NCBI GenBank assembly: GCA_944321165.1
Contig: CALUKE010000009.1
Span: forward strand, 39,042-103,041
Origin: an uncultured Odoribacter sp.
GTDB lineage: Bacteria > Bacteroidota > Bacteroidia > Bacteroidales > Marinifilaceae
Direction: 5' to 3'
Length of the DNA stretch: 64,000 nucleotides
Part shown: positions 1 to 9,217 of the stretch, in pieces
Numbering within the stretch: position 1 is the stretch's first letter
Layout: each line of letters starts with the position of its first letter
Translations under genes and position numbers: made by a program
Notes under the pieces: generated by a model
Told to the model about the DNA's origin: nothing
The model's input: the letters and a program-made list of their open reading frames with translations, nothing else
Databases searched by the model: none

Positions 1-137
1 TCCCGAAAAGATAATTTACAGTAAGTGATAAACAACATGCTGAAAATCAAACAAGGAGTCAAAAAAGACAGCAAATAAAAAAAGTCATAAAAGAAAGCCC
101 CCGTCAGCATGGCCAACGGAAGCATCAGTGTTTTCAT
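1..137 (-). CDS. BASS-family (bile acid:sodium symporter-like) transporter, N-terminal part, cut by window edge
   Basis: The reverse strand opens with ATG at 135-137 and stays open to base 1, giving 45 residues and no stop. The peptide is very hydrophobic, with two likely membrane segments, and contains LAMLTGAFF and SFLTPCLIFSMLFITYC. This resembles the first two helices of BASS-type transporters in Bacteroidetes, where an LTPxLIFxMLFIT stretch is usual; that match is from memory. The gene lies 46 bases downstream of the nitroreductase and in the same direction, so it may be the third gene of that operon. A role in organic-anion transport across the inner membrane is family knowledge only. 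The rest of the gene lies outside the window. Confidence 0.6.
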   Translation of the reverse strand, partial: MKTLMLPLAMLTGAFFYDFFYLLSFLTPCLIFSMLFITYCKLSFR

Positions 138-183
138 TCTCTGTAACACAACACGTTTGATTTATGAAAAACTAAATATCCGA

Positions 184-777
184 TCATTTTCCCTTACAAG
201 GGTATCCAATCGGATGATTCATCAACAAATGCTGAGAAGAATTCAGATTCAACGCTTTGCGCAATTCCGGCTCATTCATGGTCACCCGGGGAACCGTCGC
301 CAGACCGGCAGCTGTACAAAACAAAGAAATATTCTCAGAAACGCAACCGGCATCCATGGCAGACATCAAAAGTTTCCGCTGGCTATCCCCACCCTGCAAA
401 CGGGATAAATCGGCCACCAACAACAAAAACAAAGGAGCCGTCAACAAAGACTGCTGGTGAATAATCCAAGGACGGACATCCTCCTCACTCACCATCACCA
501 ACTGCCTGGCTGCCGGTTCATACAAATAAGCCCCTTCCTTCCGACAAACATACAAATCAATCTCCTGAGCATTCATGGCCGAAGGAGCCGTTCGATAACC
601 GAATTCCGGTCGATTGATGCCGTTCGCCGCCCACAACAAATCCGACAAATCACCCGACGACACTTCCTGGGAAGCAAATTCCCGAACCGATTCCCGGCCT
701 TCCAACGCTTTCATCAAACTCATTCCGCGTCCCCGCGAAACAGCCTCCAGTTTTATCACTTTCATTTCTTTTTTCAT
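184..777 (-). CDS. Nitroreductase-family flavoprotein (SagB/ThcOx-like)
   Basis: This 197-residue protein has the compact nitroreductase fold signature. RESVREF at residues 28-34 matches the FMN-phosphate-binding RxSxR motif, and RTAPSAMNAQE at about 62-72 matches the conserved RTaPSA-N-Q block of the SagB-like branch. No signal peptide is seen, so it should be cytoplasmic. Members bind FMN and usually use NAD(P)H to reduce nitro groups, quinones or related acceptors; the substrate here cannot be read. It starts 12 bases after the stop of the PurF-like gene and runs the same way, so the two are probably co-transcribed. Start codons at residues 1 and 5 are both possible. Confidence 0.85.
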   Translation of the reverse strand: MKKEMKVIKLEAVSRGRGMSLMKALEGRESVREFASQEVSSGDLSDLLWAANGINRPEFGYRTAPSAMNAQEIDLYVCRKEGAYLYEPAARQLVMVSEEDVRPWIIHQQSLLTAPLFLLLVADLSRLQGGDSQRKLLMSAMDAGCVSENISLFCTAAGLATVPRVTMNEPELRKALNLNSSQHLLMNHPIGYPCKGK

Positions 778-789
778 CGCTTAATTATT

Positions 790-2685
790 CTATTGATCCT
801 CCTTGGTCACTTCACTTTTTATTTTCTCGTACCACTGTACAAATGCTCTGTTTACCAGAGCATTTCCGCCCGGGGTCGGATAATTACCGGAAAAATACCA
901 GTCGCCGGTATGATGAGGACAGGCCTTGTGTAAGTTGTCAATGGTCTGATATACCACCTGAATCTCCGAAGGACAATTTTCCGGAGTAATCATCCGGGCA
1001 ATCTTCTCCGATATCTCTTTATCCGTAAAAGGAGCGTAGATATCTTTCACATAGTTGACAATCCGTTCTTTCGGCCATTCCATCTGCTCCTTGCTCCGCC
1101 GATATACCTCGTCAATCAACTGTTCCATTCCCCTTTCCCTCAACAGAACGATGGCCGCATGGAAGGCAATAAATTCCCCCATTTTCGACATATCGATTCC
1201 GTAACAGTCCGGATAACGAACTTGAGGAGAAGAAGATACGATCACAATTTTACGTGGTTTCTGACGGCACAGAATCTTGATGATACTTTGACGCAAAGTG
1301 GTTCCCCGAACAATGCTGTCATCTATGACAACAATCGAATCAACCCCTTCCCGAACCGTTCCGTAAGTCGTATCATAAACATGGGCCGCCAGATCGTTCC
1401 GGCTATTTCCCTCGGCAATGAAAGTCCGCAATTTAATATCCTTGATCGCCAGTTTTTCCGTCCGGATCCGTTTCGACAAAATCTCCCGGATCTGTTCACC
1501 ACTCAGCTGCCCGTCCGACTCACAGATCAACTTGCTTTTCTGTTCGTTTAACCAGACCTCCAATCCATGCATCATACCATAATAAGCAATTTCCGCCGTA
1601 TTCGGAATAAAAGAAAATATCGCATGTTCGACATCATAACCGACACTCTTCAGAATATCTTCTGTCAACAAACGACCCAGTTCTTTTCTCTCCCGATAGA
1701 TATCGCAATCACTGCCCCGGGAAAAATAGATCCGCTCAAATGAACAGGGAGTTACCTTTTCAGCCCGATGAATGGTGCTTACTTTTATCTCTCCATTTCG
1801 CCGGACGACAATGCTCTGTCCCGGTTCCAATTCCCGAACCTCTTCGACGGACAAATCAAAAACCGTTTGAATGACGGGACGTTCAGACGCCACGACAATC
1901 ACTTCATCACTGGCATAATAAAAAGCCGGCCGAATACCATGCGGATCCCGGAAAGCAAAAAGATCACCGCTACCGATCAGACCGGTAATCACATATCCAC
2001 CGTCCCACAAAGCCGAAGCCTCCCGCAGAATCTGTTCGATATCGATGTTCTCTTCAATGGCATCATTCATTGCCTGCCCCGACAATCCTTCCGCTTTAAA
2101 TTTCCGATACAGGCGCTCCACTTCGTAATCCAGCAAATACCCCAACTGCTCCAAAATAATAAAAGTATCCGCATTATGCCGGGGATGCTGTCCCCGCTCT
2201 ACAATGTAACGAAAAACCTCGTCCACATTGGTCAGATTAAAATTACCGGCCAACGAAAGATTTCGACTCCGCCAGTTGTTGCGACGCAAGAAAGGATGCA
2301 AGTAAGAGATTCCCGAACGCCCGGTCGTGCTATAACGCAAATGCCCCATATACATCTCCCCGACAAATGGCAAATCAGCTACCGCCACTGTAGGATCCAA
2401 CTTCCGGCATTCCGCCATCACCCGATGGACTGTGGAAAAAATCTCCTGAATCGCCCCGCTTCCTTCCGCCCGTTCCCGGAAAATATACTCCTCCCCCGGT
2501 CGTGCATTCAGTTTTACCGCTGCAATACCGGCCCCTTCCTGACCCCGGTTGTGCTGCTTTTCCATCAAAAGATAAAGCTTATTCAATCCCCACAAGGCAT
2601 CCCCATATTTCTTCCAATAATAATCCAACGGTTTCAACAGCCTCACCATGGCTATTCCACATTCATGTTTAATTGCGTCACTCAT
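790..2685 (-). CDS. Amidophosphoribosyltransferase-like protein (PurF paralogue, long Bacteroidetes form)
   Basis: This 631-residue protein has an N-terminal class II glutamine amidotransferase domain followed by a phosphoribosyltransferase domain. Visible PurF landmarks are Cys9 (HECGIA), RGQEGAG at 47-53, GHLRYSTTG at 115-123, RDPHGIRP at about 246-253, and the PRPP loop VVIDDSIVRGTT at about 452-463. PurF makes phosphoribosylamine from PRPP and glutamine in the first step of purine synthesis. Two things are odd. The protein is over 100 residues longer than E. coli PurF, and the oxyanion-hole pair usually read as Asn-Gly is Asn148-Phe149 (AGNFNLTN). Glutamine use may therefore differ, and a second, standard purF may exist elsewhere. 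No clear propeptide precedes Cys9 beyond eight residues. The nitroreductase gene follows. Confidence 0.8.
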   Translation of the reverse strand: MSDAIKHECGIAMVRLLKPLDYYWKKYGDALWGLNKLYLLMEKQHNRGQEGAGIAAVKLNARPGEEYIFRERAEGSGAIQEIFSTVHRVMAECRKLDPTVAVADLPFVGEMYMGHLRYSTTGRSGISYLHPFLRRNNWRSRNLSLAGNFNLTNVDEVFRYIVERGQHPRHNADTFIILEQLGYLLDYEVERLYRKFKAEGLSGQAMNDAIEENIDIEQILREASALWDGGYVITGLIGSGDLFAFRDPHGIRPAFYYASDEVIVVASERPVIQTVFDLSVEEVRELEPGQSIVVRRNGEIKVSTIHRAEKVTPCSFERIYFSRGSDCDIYRERKELGRLLTEDILKSVGYDVEHAIFSFIPNTAEIAYYGMMHGLEVWLNEQKSKLICESDGQLSGEQIREILSKRIRTEKLAIKDIKLRTFIAEGNSRNDLAAHVYDTTYGTVREGVDSIVVIDDSIVRGTTLRQSIIKILCRQKPRKIVIVSSSPQVRYPDCYGIDMSKMGEFIAFHAAIVLLRERGMEQLIDEVYRRSKEQMEWPKERIVNYVKDIYAPFTDKEISEKIARMITPENCPSEIQVVYQTIDNLHKACPHHTGDWYFSGNYPTPGGNALVNRAFVQWYEKIKSEVTKEDQ

Positions 2686-3051
2686 ATTAAGTTATACTAT
2701 CTTAAAATAATTATTTCCAATGCTTCAACAATACCCGCCTCCACTTTTCCATTCCATCCTCACCACCTCCCTTCAAAACGAATGGACAGCAGGAAACGAT
2801 GTACTGCTTTAACACGGTAAAGATAACATTTTCTTTGGCATCTCCTTCATGAACACTCCCCTGTTTCATAGATCAAACAACAAAAATTATATATTCACAA
2901 AACATTCATTGCCTTTTCCTTTTTCATTTAAATGCCGGAATCATTTTCCGGTTCTAAATATTTTATATAAATTAACAACCGAAAAAATTCATCCATTCTT
3001 GTCTATCGGAAATGGATCAAATAAATATTCATAAATTACAATTCAAACATT
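2686..3051. other. Divergent intergenic region between the PurF-like gene and the GH20 gene
   Basis: These 366 AT-rich bases hold the start regions of two divergent genes. On the minus strand, TATCTTTA (forward TAAAGATA near 2818-2825) is one mismatch from the Bacteroidetes -7 box and could serve the PurF-like gene. A minus-strand purine-rich stretch followed by a 10-codon ATG frame (MEWKSGGGYC) lies within the leader; I do not call it a gene. No RNA gene or strong hairpin is visible. Confidence 0.4.
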
Positions 3052-4701
3052 ATGAAAATTAAAAACCTACTCAGCTTGAGCATGTTTTGTTGTATTTTAT
3101 TCTGTAATTGCAACACAACTCCTCCCCAGGAGGTAAACATTATCCCGAAACCGGTAAACCTGGAAATCAAAGAAGGATGCTTCAGCCTCACACCGGCAAC
3201 TGTAATCAATGTAGTTGCAGGCAGTGAAGATTTAGAGGCAGCCAACCGTTATTTCAGCGAATTGTTATCCGCTTCCCTGGGTGCGCCGCTTGCCATCACG
3301 GAAGGTACGGCCCAGAAAAAAGCCATCAATGTAACAGTCTCCCCACAATTAAAACCGGAAAGCTACGAACTGACCGTCGACCAACAAGCCATCCACATCA
3401 CGGCCGGAAGCGGCAAAGGAGTATTCTACGCCTATCAGAGTCTGCGACAAATGCTGCCGGTGGAAATAGAAAACGGTACTCCGTTGAAAAAAATCAACAT
3501 TCAGAATGTAAGTATAAAAGATGAACCACGTTTCGGTTACCGCGGTATGATGCTGGATGTTTGCCGTCATTTCTTCCCGGTCGAAGATGTAAAAACCTAT
3601 ATCGATATGCTGGCTTTGCATAAATTGGATCGTTTTCACTGGCACCTGACAGACGACCAGGGCTGGCGCATTGAAATCAAAAAATACCCGAAATTGATGG
3701 AAATCGGCAGCACACGACCCGAAACGGTCATTGGTCGGAACAGCGGAGAATACGACGGAACTCCGGTTGAAGGCTACTATACACAGGAAGAAATCCGGGA
3801 AATCGTACAATATGCCGCGGATCGTTACATCACCATCATTCCGGAAATTGAACTTCCCGGACACGCCTCCGCAGCCCTCGCCTCCTATCCGTATTTGGGA
3901 TGCACGGGAGGTCCGTACGAAGTGGAAAAACTCTGGGGTGTCTTCGATGACGTATTCTGTGCCGGCAAGGAGACTACCTTTCAGTTTTTCGAAGAGGTTT
4001 TTGATGAAATCATCCCTCTGTTCCCTTCCGAATACATCCACATCGGCGGAGATGAATGCCCAAAAACCAGATGGAAAAACTGTCCGGATTGCCAGAAACG
4101 AATTCGTCAGGAAAAACTGAAAAATGAAGCTGAACTGCAGAGTTATTTCGTACATCGAATTGAAAATTATCTGAATTCCAAAGGCAAGAAAATCATCGGC
4201 TGGGATGAAATCCTGGAAGGCGGCATTTCTCAGACCGCCACAATCATGTCCTGGCGAGGAACCCAAGGAGGAATCCGGGCCGCCAAACAGGGCAACCAGG
4301 TAGTGATGACTCCGAACAATTATGTTTACCTGGACTATTATCAAAGCAAGGACACAGACAAAGAACCGCTGGCTATCGGCGGATATGTACCGGTAGATAC
4401 TGTTTACAGTCTGAATCCGACCGCAGGCCTCAACGAAGCAGAAGCGGCGAAAGTGATCGGCGTGCAGGCCAACCTTTGGAGTGAATACATTCCTCAATTC
4501 AGCCATGTTCAATATATGACCTTACCACGGATGGCAGCGCTGGCCGAAGTCGCCTGGACACCCAACTCACTGAAGGACTTTGCCGACTTTAAAAGACGAA
4601 TTCCGGCTTTGATGAAAAGATACGAAGCCTTGAATTACAATTTTGCCCGTCATTTGTTAGCAACAGAAACACAAACGGCAGCAGAAACAGAAACAAAATA
4701 A
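3052..4701 (+). CDS. Beta-N-acetylhexosaminidase, glycoside hydrolase family 20
   Basis: This 549-residue exported protein has a hydrophobic, Cys-rich signal segment (residues 4-20). After it come a GH20b-like N-terminal domain (about 25-155) and the GH20 barrel. The barrel starts near FGYRGMMLDVCRHFF, and the catalytic pair sits in HIGGDE, with Asp334 and Glu335. DRFHWHLTDDQGWR is the usual GH20 strand near residue 190. GH20 enzymes release terminal GlcNAc or GalNAc by substrate-assisted catalysis, so a role in trimming host mucin or peptidoglycan fragments in the periplasm or at the surface is likely. A Cys-rich stretch suggests a lipoprotein, but the lipobox is not canonical. The gene is monocistronic and ends before a hairpin terminator. 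Confidence 0.92.
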   Translation: MKIKNLLSLSMFCCILFCNCNTTPPQEVNIIPKPVNLEIKEGCFSLTPATVINVVAGSEDLEAANRYFSELLSASLGAPLAITEGTAQKKAINVTVSPQLKPESYELTVDQQAIHITAGSGKGVFYAYQSLRQMLPVEIENGTPLKKINIQNVSIKDEPRFGYRGMMLDVCRHFFPVEDVKTYIDMLALHKLDRFHWHLTDDQGWRIEIKKYPKLMEIGSTRPETVIGRNSGEYDGTPVEGYYTQEEIREIVQYAADRYITIIPEIELPGHASAALASYPYLGCTGGPYEVEKLWGVFDDVFCAGKETTFQFFEEVFDEIIPLFPSEYIHIGGDECPKTRWKNCPDCQKRIRQEKLKNEAELQSYFVHRIENYLNSKGKKIIGWDEILEGGISQTATIMSWRGTQGGIRAAKQGNQVVMTPNNYVYLDYYQSKDTDKEPLAIGGYVPVDTVYSLNPTAGLNEAEAAKVIGVQANLWSEYIPQFSHVQYMTLPRMAALAEVAWTPNSLKDFADFKRRIPALMKRYEALNYNFARHLLATETQTAAETETK

Positions 4702-4762
4702 AATCGGATCGACAGTTGGCCACATACAGGCCCGAACGAGCTGCCGACAAAAATCTATACGG

Positions 4763-4789
4763 AAAAGCTTCCTTTTCAGGAAGCTTTTT
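4763..4789. terminator. Bidirectional intrinsic terminator between convergent genes
   Basis: A 10-bp stem (AAAAGCTTCC with GGAAGCTTTT) closes a six-base loop at 4773-4778 and is flanked by T and A runs. It can end the GH20 transcript on the plus strand. It also overlaps the last codons of the convergent LpxH-like gene, whose stop codon lies in the loop. Confidence 0.8.
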
Positions 4790-5573
4790 CAATAACACCC
4801 CGCAACGCAGGAGTTTTCTCTTCCAATCCCTCCTGATACTGGTATATTTCCCAATGTCCATCCGGATACTCCAACAAAGCACTCAAGGATTCCACCCAAT
4901 CTCCTGAATTCAAATAATGTATATTCCCATAATATACATCGGCATACTGATGAATATGTCCACAAATAATTCCGTTAAAATGCCGCCGTGCCGCCAAATC
5001 CGCCAGTTCCCGTTCAAAATCGGAAATATAGGAAACTGCCGATTTCACCTTGTGTTTGATTGACTGGGAAAACGAATAATAGGCTTTCCCTCTTTTTCTG
5101 CGCCGTTCATTCAAAATCTTGTTCAGCCATAACAGAAAAGTATATCCGTAATCGCCCAATTTTGCCAACCAACGCATATTCGTCGTAATGTGATCAAATA
5201 TGTCTCCATGGGTCACATAATAACGTCTGCCGCAAGAATTATGGATATAATCCGCTACAATCCGTATATTCAACAAGTTCAGAGGCACTACCTTATCCAA
5301 AAAATCATCATGATTTCCACGGACATAAATCACTTCGGTCCCATGATTTTCCATCATCTTCATGATCACCTTGATCAGATCCGTATAAGATTGTTTCCAA
5401 CGTTCAAAAGGATTTCGCTGCAATTTCCAGGCATCGATAATATCACCATTCAAAATGAGACGATCACAGTCCACACTTTTCAAAAAAGCAGTCAATTCAT
5501 TTACTTTTGCATGCTCAGATCCCAGATGTACATCCGAAATCACTACCGTTGCCACCTTCAGTCTTTTCGTCAT
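4776..5573 (-). CDS. LpxH-like metallophosphoesterase (probable UDP-2,3-diacylglucosamine diphosphatase)
   Basis: This 265-residue calcineurin-type phosphoesterase shows the full metal-binding set in order: SDVHLG (Asp14, His16), NGDIID, RGNHDD, THGD and CGHIH. No signal peptide is present. The overall plan and the ERRRKRGKAYYSFSQSIK segment resemble the LpxH-like family that removes UMP from UDP-2,3-diacylglucosamine to make lipid X in lipid A synthesis. Assignment to LpxH proper rather than a related phosphatase is inference. The gene stands alone, divergent from the secreted esterase gene, and its end lies inside a shared terminator hairpin. Confidence 0.8.
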   Translation of the reverse strand: MTKRLKVATVVISDVHLGSEHAKVNELTAFLKSVDCDRLILNGDIIDAWKLQRNPFERWKQSYTDLIKVIMKMMENHGTEVIYVRGNHDDFLDKVVPLNLLNIRIVADYIHNSCGRRYYVTHGDIFDHITTNMRWLAKLGDYGYTFLLWLNKILNERRRKRGKAYYSFSQSIKHKVKSAVSYISDFERELADLAARRHFNGIICGHIHQYADVYYGNIHYLNSGDWVESLSALLEYPDGHWEIYQYQEGLEEKTPALRGVIEKAS

Positions 5574-5889
5574 ATCATTTTATTTTTATCCATACAAAGA
5601 AAATCATTCGCTGTAACGAAAACATGGAGAAATCATGACATCTTTGTTACAAAATCTCAGTCAGCCCCTCAAAGCAACCTTCAAAATCTGAATGAGCAAA
5701 ACGAAACCATTTGCAAGCATTCGCATATAATCATACAAATTCTTTCATTTTTCTGAAAAAGAAAATAAGATTCTGATAAAAAACTATCAAAAATATGAAC
5801 CAACCAAAGCAAGAAATAAATATCTTTACAAGACCTTTGCAGCAAGTACATTTTTATTCAACATTCGGGAACAACCAGGAGGAAGATTT
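5574..5889. other. Divergent intergenic region upstream of the LpxH-like and esterase genes
   Basis: These 316 AT-rich bases separate two divergent starts. On the plus strand TATCTTTA near 5820 is close to the -7 consensus. AGGAGG at 5877-5882 lies just before the esterase ATG, an unusually strong Shine-Dalgarno sequence for a Bacteroidetes gene. I see no RNA gene or repeat. Confidence 0.4.
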
Positions 5890-6729
5890 ATGAAAAAAAC
5901 AAGGTTTTTACATTGGTCATTCGTCATCTGTATTCTGATCGGATTCGTGAACAGTTCACTGGCACAGACATCGGACACCATTTCAGTGTACAGCACTTCT
6001 ATGAGAAAACAAATCAAGAACATGATCATTCTACCGGCTAGTTACCAGAAAAATACCCAGAAAAAATACCCGGTAGTATATCTGCTTCATGGCTATGGAG
6101 GCTGTTATGATACCTGGGCGACTTACACCAAACCCGATCTGGCACAAACAGCTTCCGACTTTGAAATGATCATCGTTTGTCCCGACGGTTTGAACAGCTG
6201 GTATTGGGACAGCCCCATCAATTCCTCCTACCGCTACGAAACTTATATCAGCAAAGAATTAACGACCTATATTGATACGAAATACAGAACCACCAACAAT
6301 CGAACCGGTCGGGCTATCACGGGTTACAGCATGGGGGGACATGGAGCGCTATGGTTGGCATTCCGACATCCGGACATTTTCGGGGCATGCGGTTCTATCA
6401 GTGGTGGCGTTGACATACGGCCCTTCCCGGAAAACTGGGAAATAAAAAAACAACTTGGTAACTATGCCGACAATCCCCAGCGCTGGAACGAATATACTGT
6501 TATCAACCAAATTCCGTATAACAGCAACTCAGGCCTTTTGGCCATCATCATTGACTGTGGATATTATGACTTTTTTTACAATGTGAATCAAAAACTGCAT
6601 GAAAAGCTCTGTTATTTCAATATTCCCCACGATTATCTGACACGACCGGGAGGACATACCCACGAATATTGGAACAACGCCATCGATTATCAGTTATTGT
6701 TTTTTTACAAATATTTCCATCAGAAATAG
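5890..6729 (+). CDS. Secreted alpha/beta-hydrolase esterase (esterase D / feruloyl esterase-like)
   Basis: This 279-residue protein has a clear signal peptide ending near SSLAQ (residue 26). The rest is a single alpha/beta-hydrolase domain of the putative esterase family. The nucleophile elbow is GYSMGGHGA with Ser147, an HGYGG oxyanion-type motif lies at about 67-71, the acid is in DCGYYD (Asp222 or Asp228), and the histidine is in GGHTHEYW (His256). Such enzymes cleave acetyl, feruloyl or other short esters from glycans or act on thioesters; the substrate cannot be told. It is a single gene, convergent with cysH only nine bases away, and no terminator is seen between them. The start is fixed by AGGAGG eight bases upstream. 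Confidence 0.85.
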   Translation: MKKTRFLHWSFVICILIGFVNSSLAQTSDTISVYSTSMRKQIKNMIILPASYQKNTQKKYPVVYLLHGYGGCYDTWATYTKPDLAQTASDFEMIIVCPDGLNSWYWDSPINSSYRYETYISKELTTYIDTKYRTTNNRTGRAITGYSMGGHGALWLAFRHPDIFGACGSISGGVDIRPFPENWEIKKQLGNYADNPQRWNEYTVINQIPYNSNSGLLAIIIDCGYYDFFYNVNQKLHEKLCYFNIPHDYLTRPGGHTHEYWNNAIDYQLLFFYKYFHQK

Positions 6730-6738
6730 TCGAACTCT

Positions 6739-7452
6739 TTAACGGTGTAGTCCACATTCTTTGTGTTCAGGAGATTCCCACCACCAGCGTCCTGCCCGCA
6801 GATCTTCCCCAGGTTTGACGGCACGCGTACAAGGTTGACAACCGATACTCGGAAATCCCTGATCATGCAAACGATTATACGGTACTCCATATTGACGGAT
6901 ATACTCCCAGACCTCTGTTTCCGTCCAGTCAATCAAAGGATTCAGTTTCAACAATCCATGTACCTCATCCCATTCCACGGTCTGATTCGTGGTACGGGTA
7001 ACCGATTGTTCATGCCGCAGTCCGCAAATCCAGACCTGCAGGCCTTCGAAAGCCCGTTTCAGTGGAGTCAATTTCCGGACATGACAACACAAACGCCTTT
7101 TTTCGATACTTTCATAAAAAAGATTCACTCCGTGCAAAGCCACCATCTTCTCTACTTCCCGATAATCCGGGAAAAACAGTTGAATATGAATTCCATAGGC
7201 CTGATTCGTCCGTTCAATCAAACTATAAGTTTCCGGAAACAGCCGACCGGTATCCAAGGTAAAAATACGGGCAGAAGGGTCGATGCGACAAATCATCGCC
7301 GTCAACACCTGATCTTCAATTCCCAGACTCGAAGCCAAAGCAATCTTTCCTTTATACTCTTTCAGAAAATATTCCAATACCCCCTCCGCTTTTTTCTTCC
7401 GAAAAAAAGTGTTCAAGCGGACGGCGACTTCTTTCATTTCAACGGGTTCCAT
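6739..7452 (-). CDS. cysH: Adenylyl-sulfate / phosphoadenylyl-sulfate reductase (CysH)
   Basis: This 237-residue PAPS-reductase-fold enzyme reduces activated sulfate to sulfite in sulfur assimilation. It has the SSLGIEDQ nucleotide loop (41-48) and the catalytic C-terminal ECGLH (Cys233). It also carries the two cysteine pairs CC at 122-123 and CxxC at 205-208 that bind a [4Fe-4S] cluster. That cluster marks the APS-using type, distinct from E. coli CysH, which lacks it. The gene starts one base after the pstB-type stop and is the last gene of the ABC transporter operon. This tight coupling ties the transporter to sulfur metabolism. No cysD or cysN genes occur in this window. Confidence 0.92.
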   Translation of the reverse strand: MEPVEMKEVAVRLNTFFRKKKAEGVLEYFLKEYKGKIALASSLGIEDQVLTAMICRIDPSARIFTLDTGRLFPETYSLIERTNQAYGIHIQLFFPDYREVEKMVALHGVNLFYESIEKRRLCCHVRKLTPLKRAFEGLQVWICGLRHEQSVTRTTNQTVEWDEVHGLLKLNPLIDWTETEVWEYIRQYGVPYNRLHDQGFPSIGCQPCTRAVKPGEDLRAGRWWWESPEHKECGLHR

Positions 7453-7453
7453 A

Positions 7454-8359
7454 CTAACTAAAAACTCCGGTTAAATATTTCTGGGTCAACTCCTGCCGGG
7501 GATTTTTAAAAATCTGTTCTGCAGGACCAGCCTCCACGATCTCTCCCATATACATAAAAATCACATAATCGGCAATACGCAAAGCTTGCCGCAAGGTATG
7601 CGTCACCAGAACGATGGCATACTCCTCCTTCAACTTTAAAAACAAATCCTCTATGGTCTTGCTAGAGATCGGGTCCAAAGCCGAAGTCGCCTCATCCGCC
7701 AAAATAAAATGGGGTTCCACAGCCAATCCCCTCGCCAGACACAAACGTTGCTGCTGCCCGATAGACATGCGTGATGCCGGTGTATGCAAACGATCTTTCA
7801 CCTCATCCCACAAACCGACTGCCTGTAAATAATAGCGCACGATCATATTCAGTTTTTTCCGGTTGCGAATGCCGTGTATGCGACAGCCATAAGCGATATT
7901 GTCATAAATGGACATGGGCAATGGACAGGGACGCTGTGACAGCAGACCCATTTTCCGACGAATATGGGTAATTTCCACATCCGGAGCATACAACTCTTCA
8001 CCATCCACCAATACACTACCGGATATATGTACATCCTCATTCATATCCAACAAACGGTTCAGACTTTTCAACAAAGTCGATTTACCGCAACCGGAGGGAC
8101 CGATAATACAAGTAATCTTACGATCCGGTATTTCCACCGATACCTCCTTTAAAATGGGATTGTCCTGAATCGTTACATTCAAATGATCAACCACAATATT
8201 CGAGCGTTGAGCATGCTCTACACAAAACTTCTGATTCGGACGGAAAAAACTTCCCTTTAACTCACTCGAATCAGCACGGTCGTACCATTTACTATTTTTA
8301 CCCAAAAAAAGAATATGCCTCATGAAGTCTCTGTTTTCTTGTTTCATTGGATGAATCAT
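7454..8359 (-). CDS. PstB-type ABC transporter ATP-binding protein
   Basis: This 301-residue ATPase shows Walker A GPSGCGKST at 87-95, Q-loop region, signature MSIGQQQRLCLARGL and Walker B FILADEATSALD, all of the PstB subfamily. It would energise the PstCA channel. It has about 50 extra N-terminal residues before the first strand compared with ordinary PstB, including RHILFLGKNSKW, of unknown use. The ATG overlaps the pstA-type stop (ATGA), and cysH follows after one base. Given cysH, the substrate may be sulfate rather than phosphate, so I leave the gene symbol blank. No phoU gene follows, which is unusual for a phosphate operon. Confidence 0.9.
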   Translation of the reverse strand: MIHPMKQENRDFMRHILFLGKNSKWYDRADSSELKGSFFRPNQKFCVEHAQRSNIVVDHLNVTIQDNPILKEVSVEIPDRKITCIIGPSGCGKSTLLKSLNRLLDMNEDVHISGSVLVDGEELYAPDVEITHIRRKMGLLSQRPCPLPMSIYDNIAYGCRIHGIRNRKKLNMIVRYYLQAVGLWDEVKDRLHTPASRMSIGQQQRLCLARGLAVEPHFILADEATSALDPISSKTIEDLFLKLKEEYAIVLVTHTLRQALRIADYVIFMYMGEIVEAGPAEQIFKNPRQELTQKYLTGVFS

Positions 8360-9207
8360 TGAATTCTGTTTTTGGAGAAACGATTGGTAATGATCCGTCC
8401 CAATATACTTAAAATTAAAACCAGAATTGTCAAAATCAAAGCTGCCGCATAAGCTCTTTCCTGAACGGCAGGAATCGGACTGCTTAATTGAAAAAATACC
8501 GCCAATGGGAGAGTTGCAGCCGGCTGTCCCAAAGAAGTAGGAATATTGTCGGTATAACCGGCAGTAAACAATACAGCCGCCGCATCCCCGATCGCCCGTC
8601 CAATGGACAGCAGTGTGGCGGTGGCTATGCCTGGAGCGATCTGCCGGATTACCACCCGGATCGTTTCGTAACGGGTTGCACCCAAAGAATAAGAGGCATT
8701 CAGCAAATCCGAAGGCAATTGCCGCGCAATCTCATCCATGGAACGGATAAATATCGGGATAATCAGCAATGTAATCACAATAATACCGCCCGCCAGCGAA
8801 CTCTTCAAACCGAAATAAACCATGATGGTAAAAGCAAAGGCACCATACACAATCGACGGTATACCGAACAGAACATCATAAGCCAACCGGGCTACAGAAG
8901 CCAGTTTGGATTTTTTCTTCAGATAAACATTCAGATAAAAAACAACCGGAATGCTGACAATCAGTCCCAACACCGTTGAAGCGCCTACAATGTATAATGA
9001 ACCGACAATGGCATTCAGCAATCCGCCCTCCTTTCCGATATAAAACCCACCTCCGGGCAAAGAAAAAATCATATCCCAACTCATCGCTCTCCACCCGTTC
9101 CGAATGATGGTATAAAGGATACTCCCCACAAACAGAAATACCAGCAATGTCGTTATCAACATCACCCCTTTCATTGCCTTCTCTTCAAAAAATTTCAATT
9201 TCATCAT
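8356..9207 (-). CDS. PstA-type ABC transporter permease
   Basis: This 283-residue inner-membrane protein has about six hydrophobic segments. The permease EAA-like loop is seen as LLNASYSLGATRYETI near the middle, followed by RAIGDAAAVLFTAGYTDN, a hallmark of PstA/PstC permeases. It pairs with the PstC-type protein to form the channel. It begins 10 bases after the pstC-type stop and overlaps the ATPase gene by four bases. Family membership is firm. Phosphate as substrate is only the default assumption, because the operon ends with cysH. Confidence 0.9.
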   Translation of the reverse strand: MMKLKFFEEKAMKGVMLITTLLVFLFVGSILYTIIRNGWRAMSWDMIFSLPGGGFYIGKEGGLLNAIVGSLYIVGASTVLGLIVSIPVVFYLNVYLKKKSKLASVARLAYDVLFGIPSIVYGAFAFTIMVYFGLKSSLAGGIIVITLLIIPIFIRSMDEIARQLPSDLLNASYSLGATRYETIRVVIRQIAPGIATATLLSIGRAIGDAAAVLFTAGYTDNIPTSLGQPAATLPLAVFFQLSSPIPAVQERAYAAALILTILVLILSILGRIITNRFSKNRIQ

Positions 9208-9217
9208 TCAACAATTT

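Noticed and set aside
2740..2790. Ten-codon leader frame MEWKSGGGYC on the minus strand upstream of the PurF-like gene
   Set aside because: It has purine-rich bases before the ATG but no conserved feature or attenuator hairpin.
1768..2820. Plus-strand 350-residue open frame
   Set aside because: It lies opposite the PurF-like gene, whose motifs are clear; the plus frame has no recognisable domain and skewed composition.
3349..4512. Minus-strand 387-residue open frame
   Set aside because: It is the antisense of the GH20 gene, with no signal, motif or start site.
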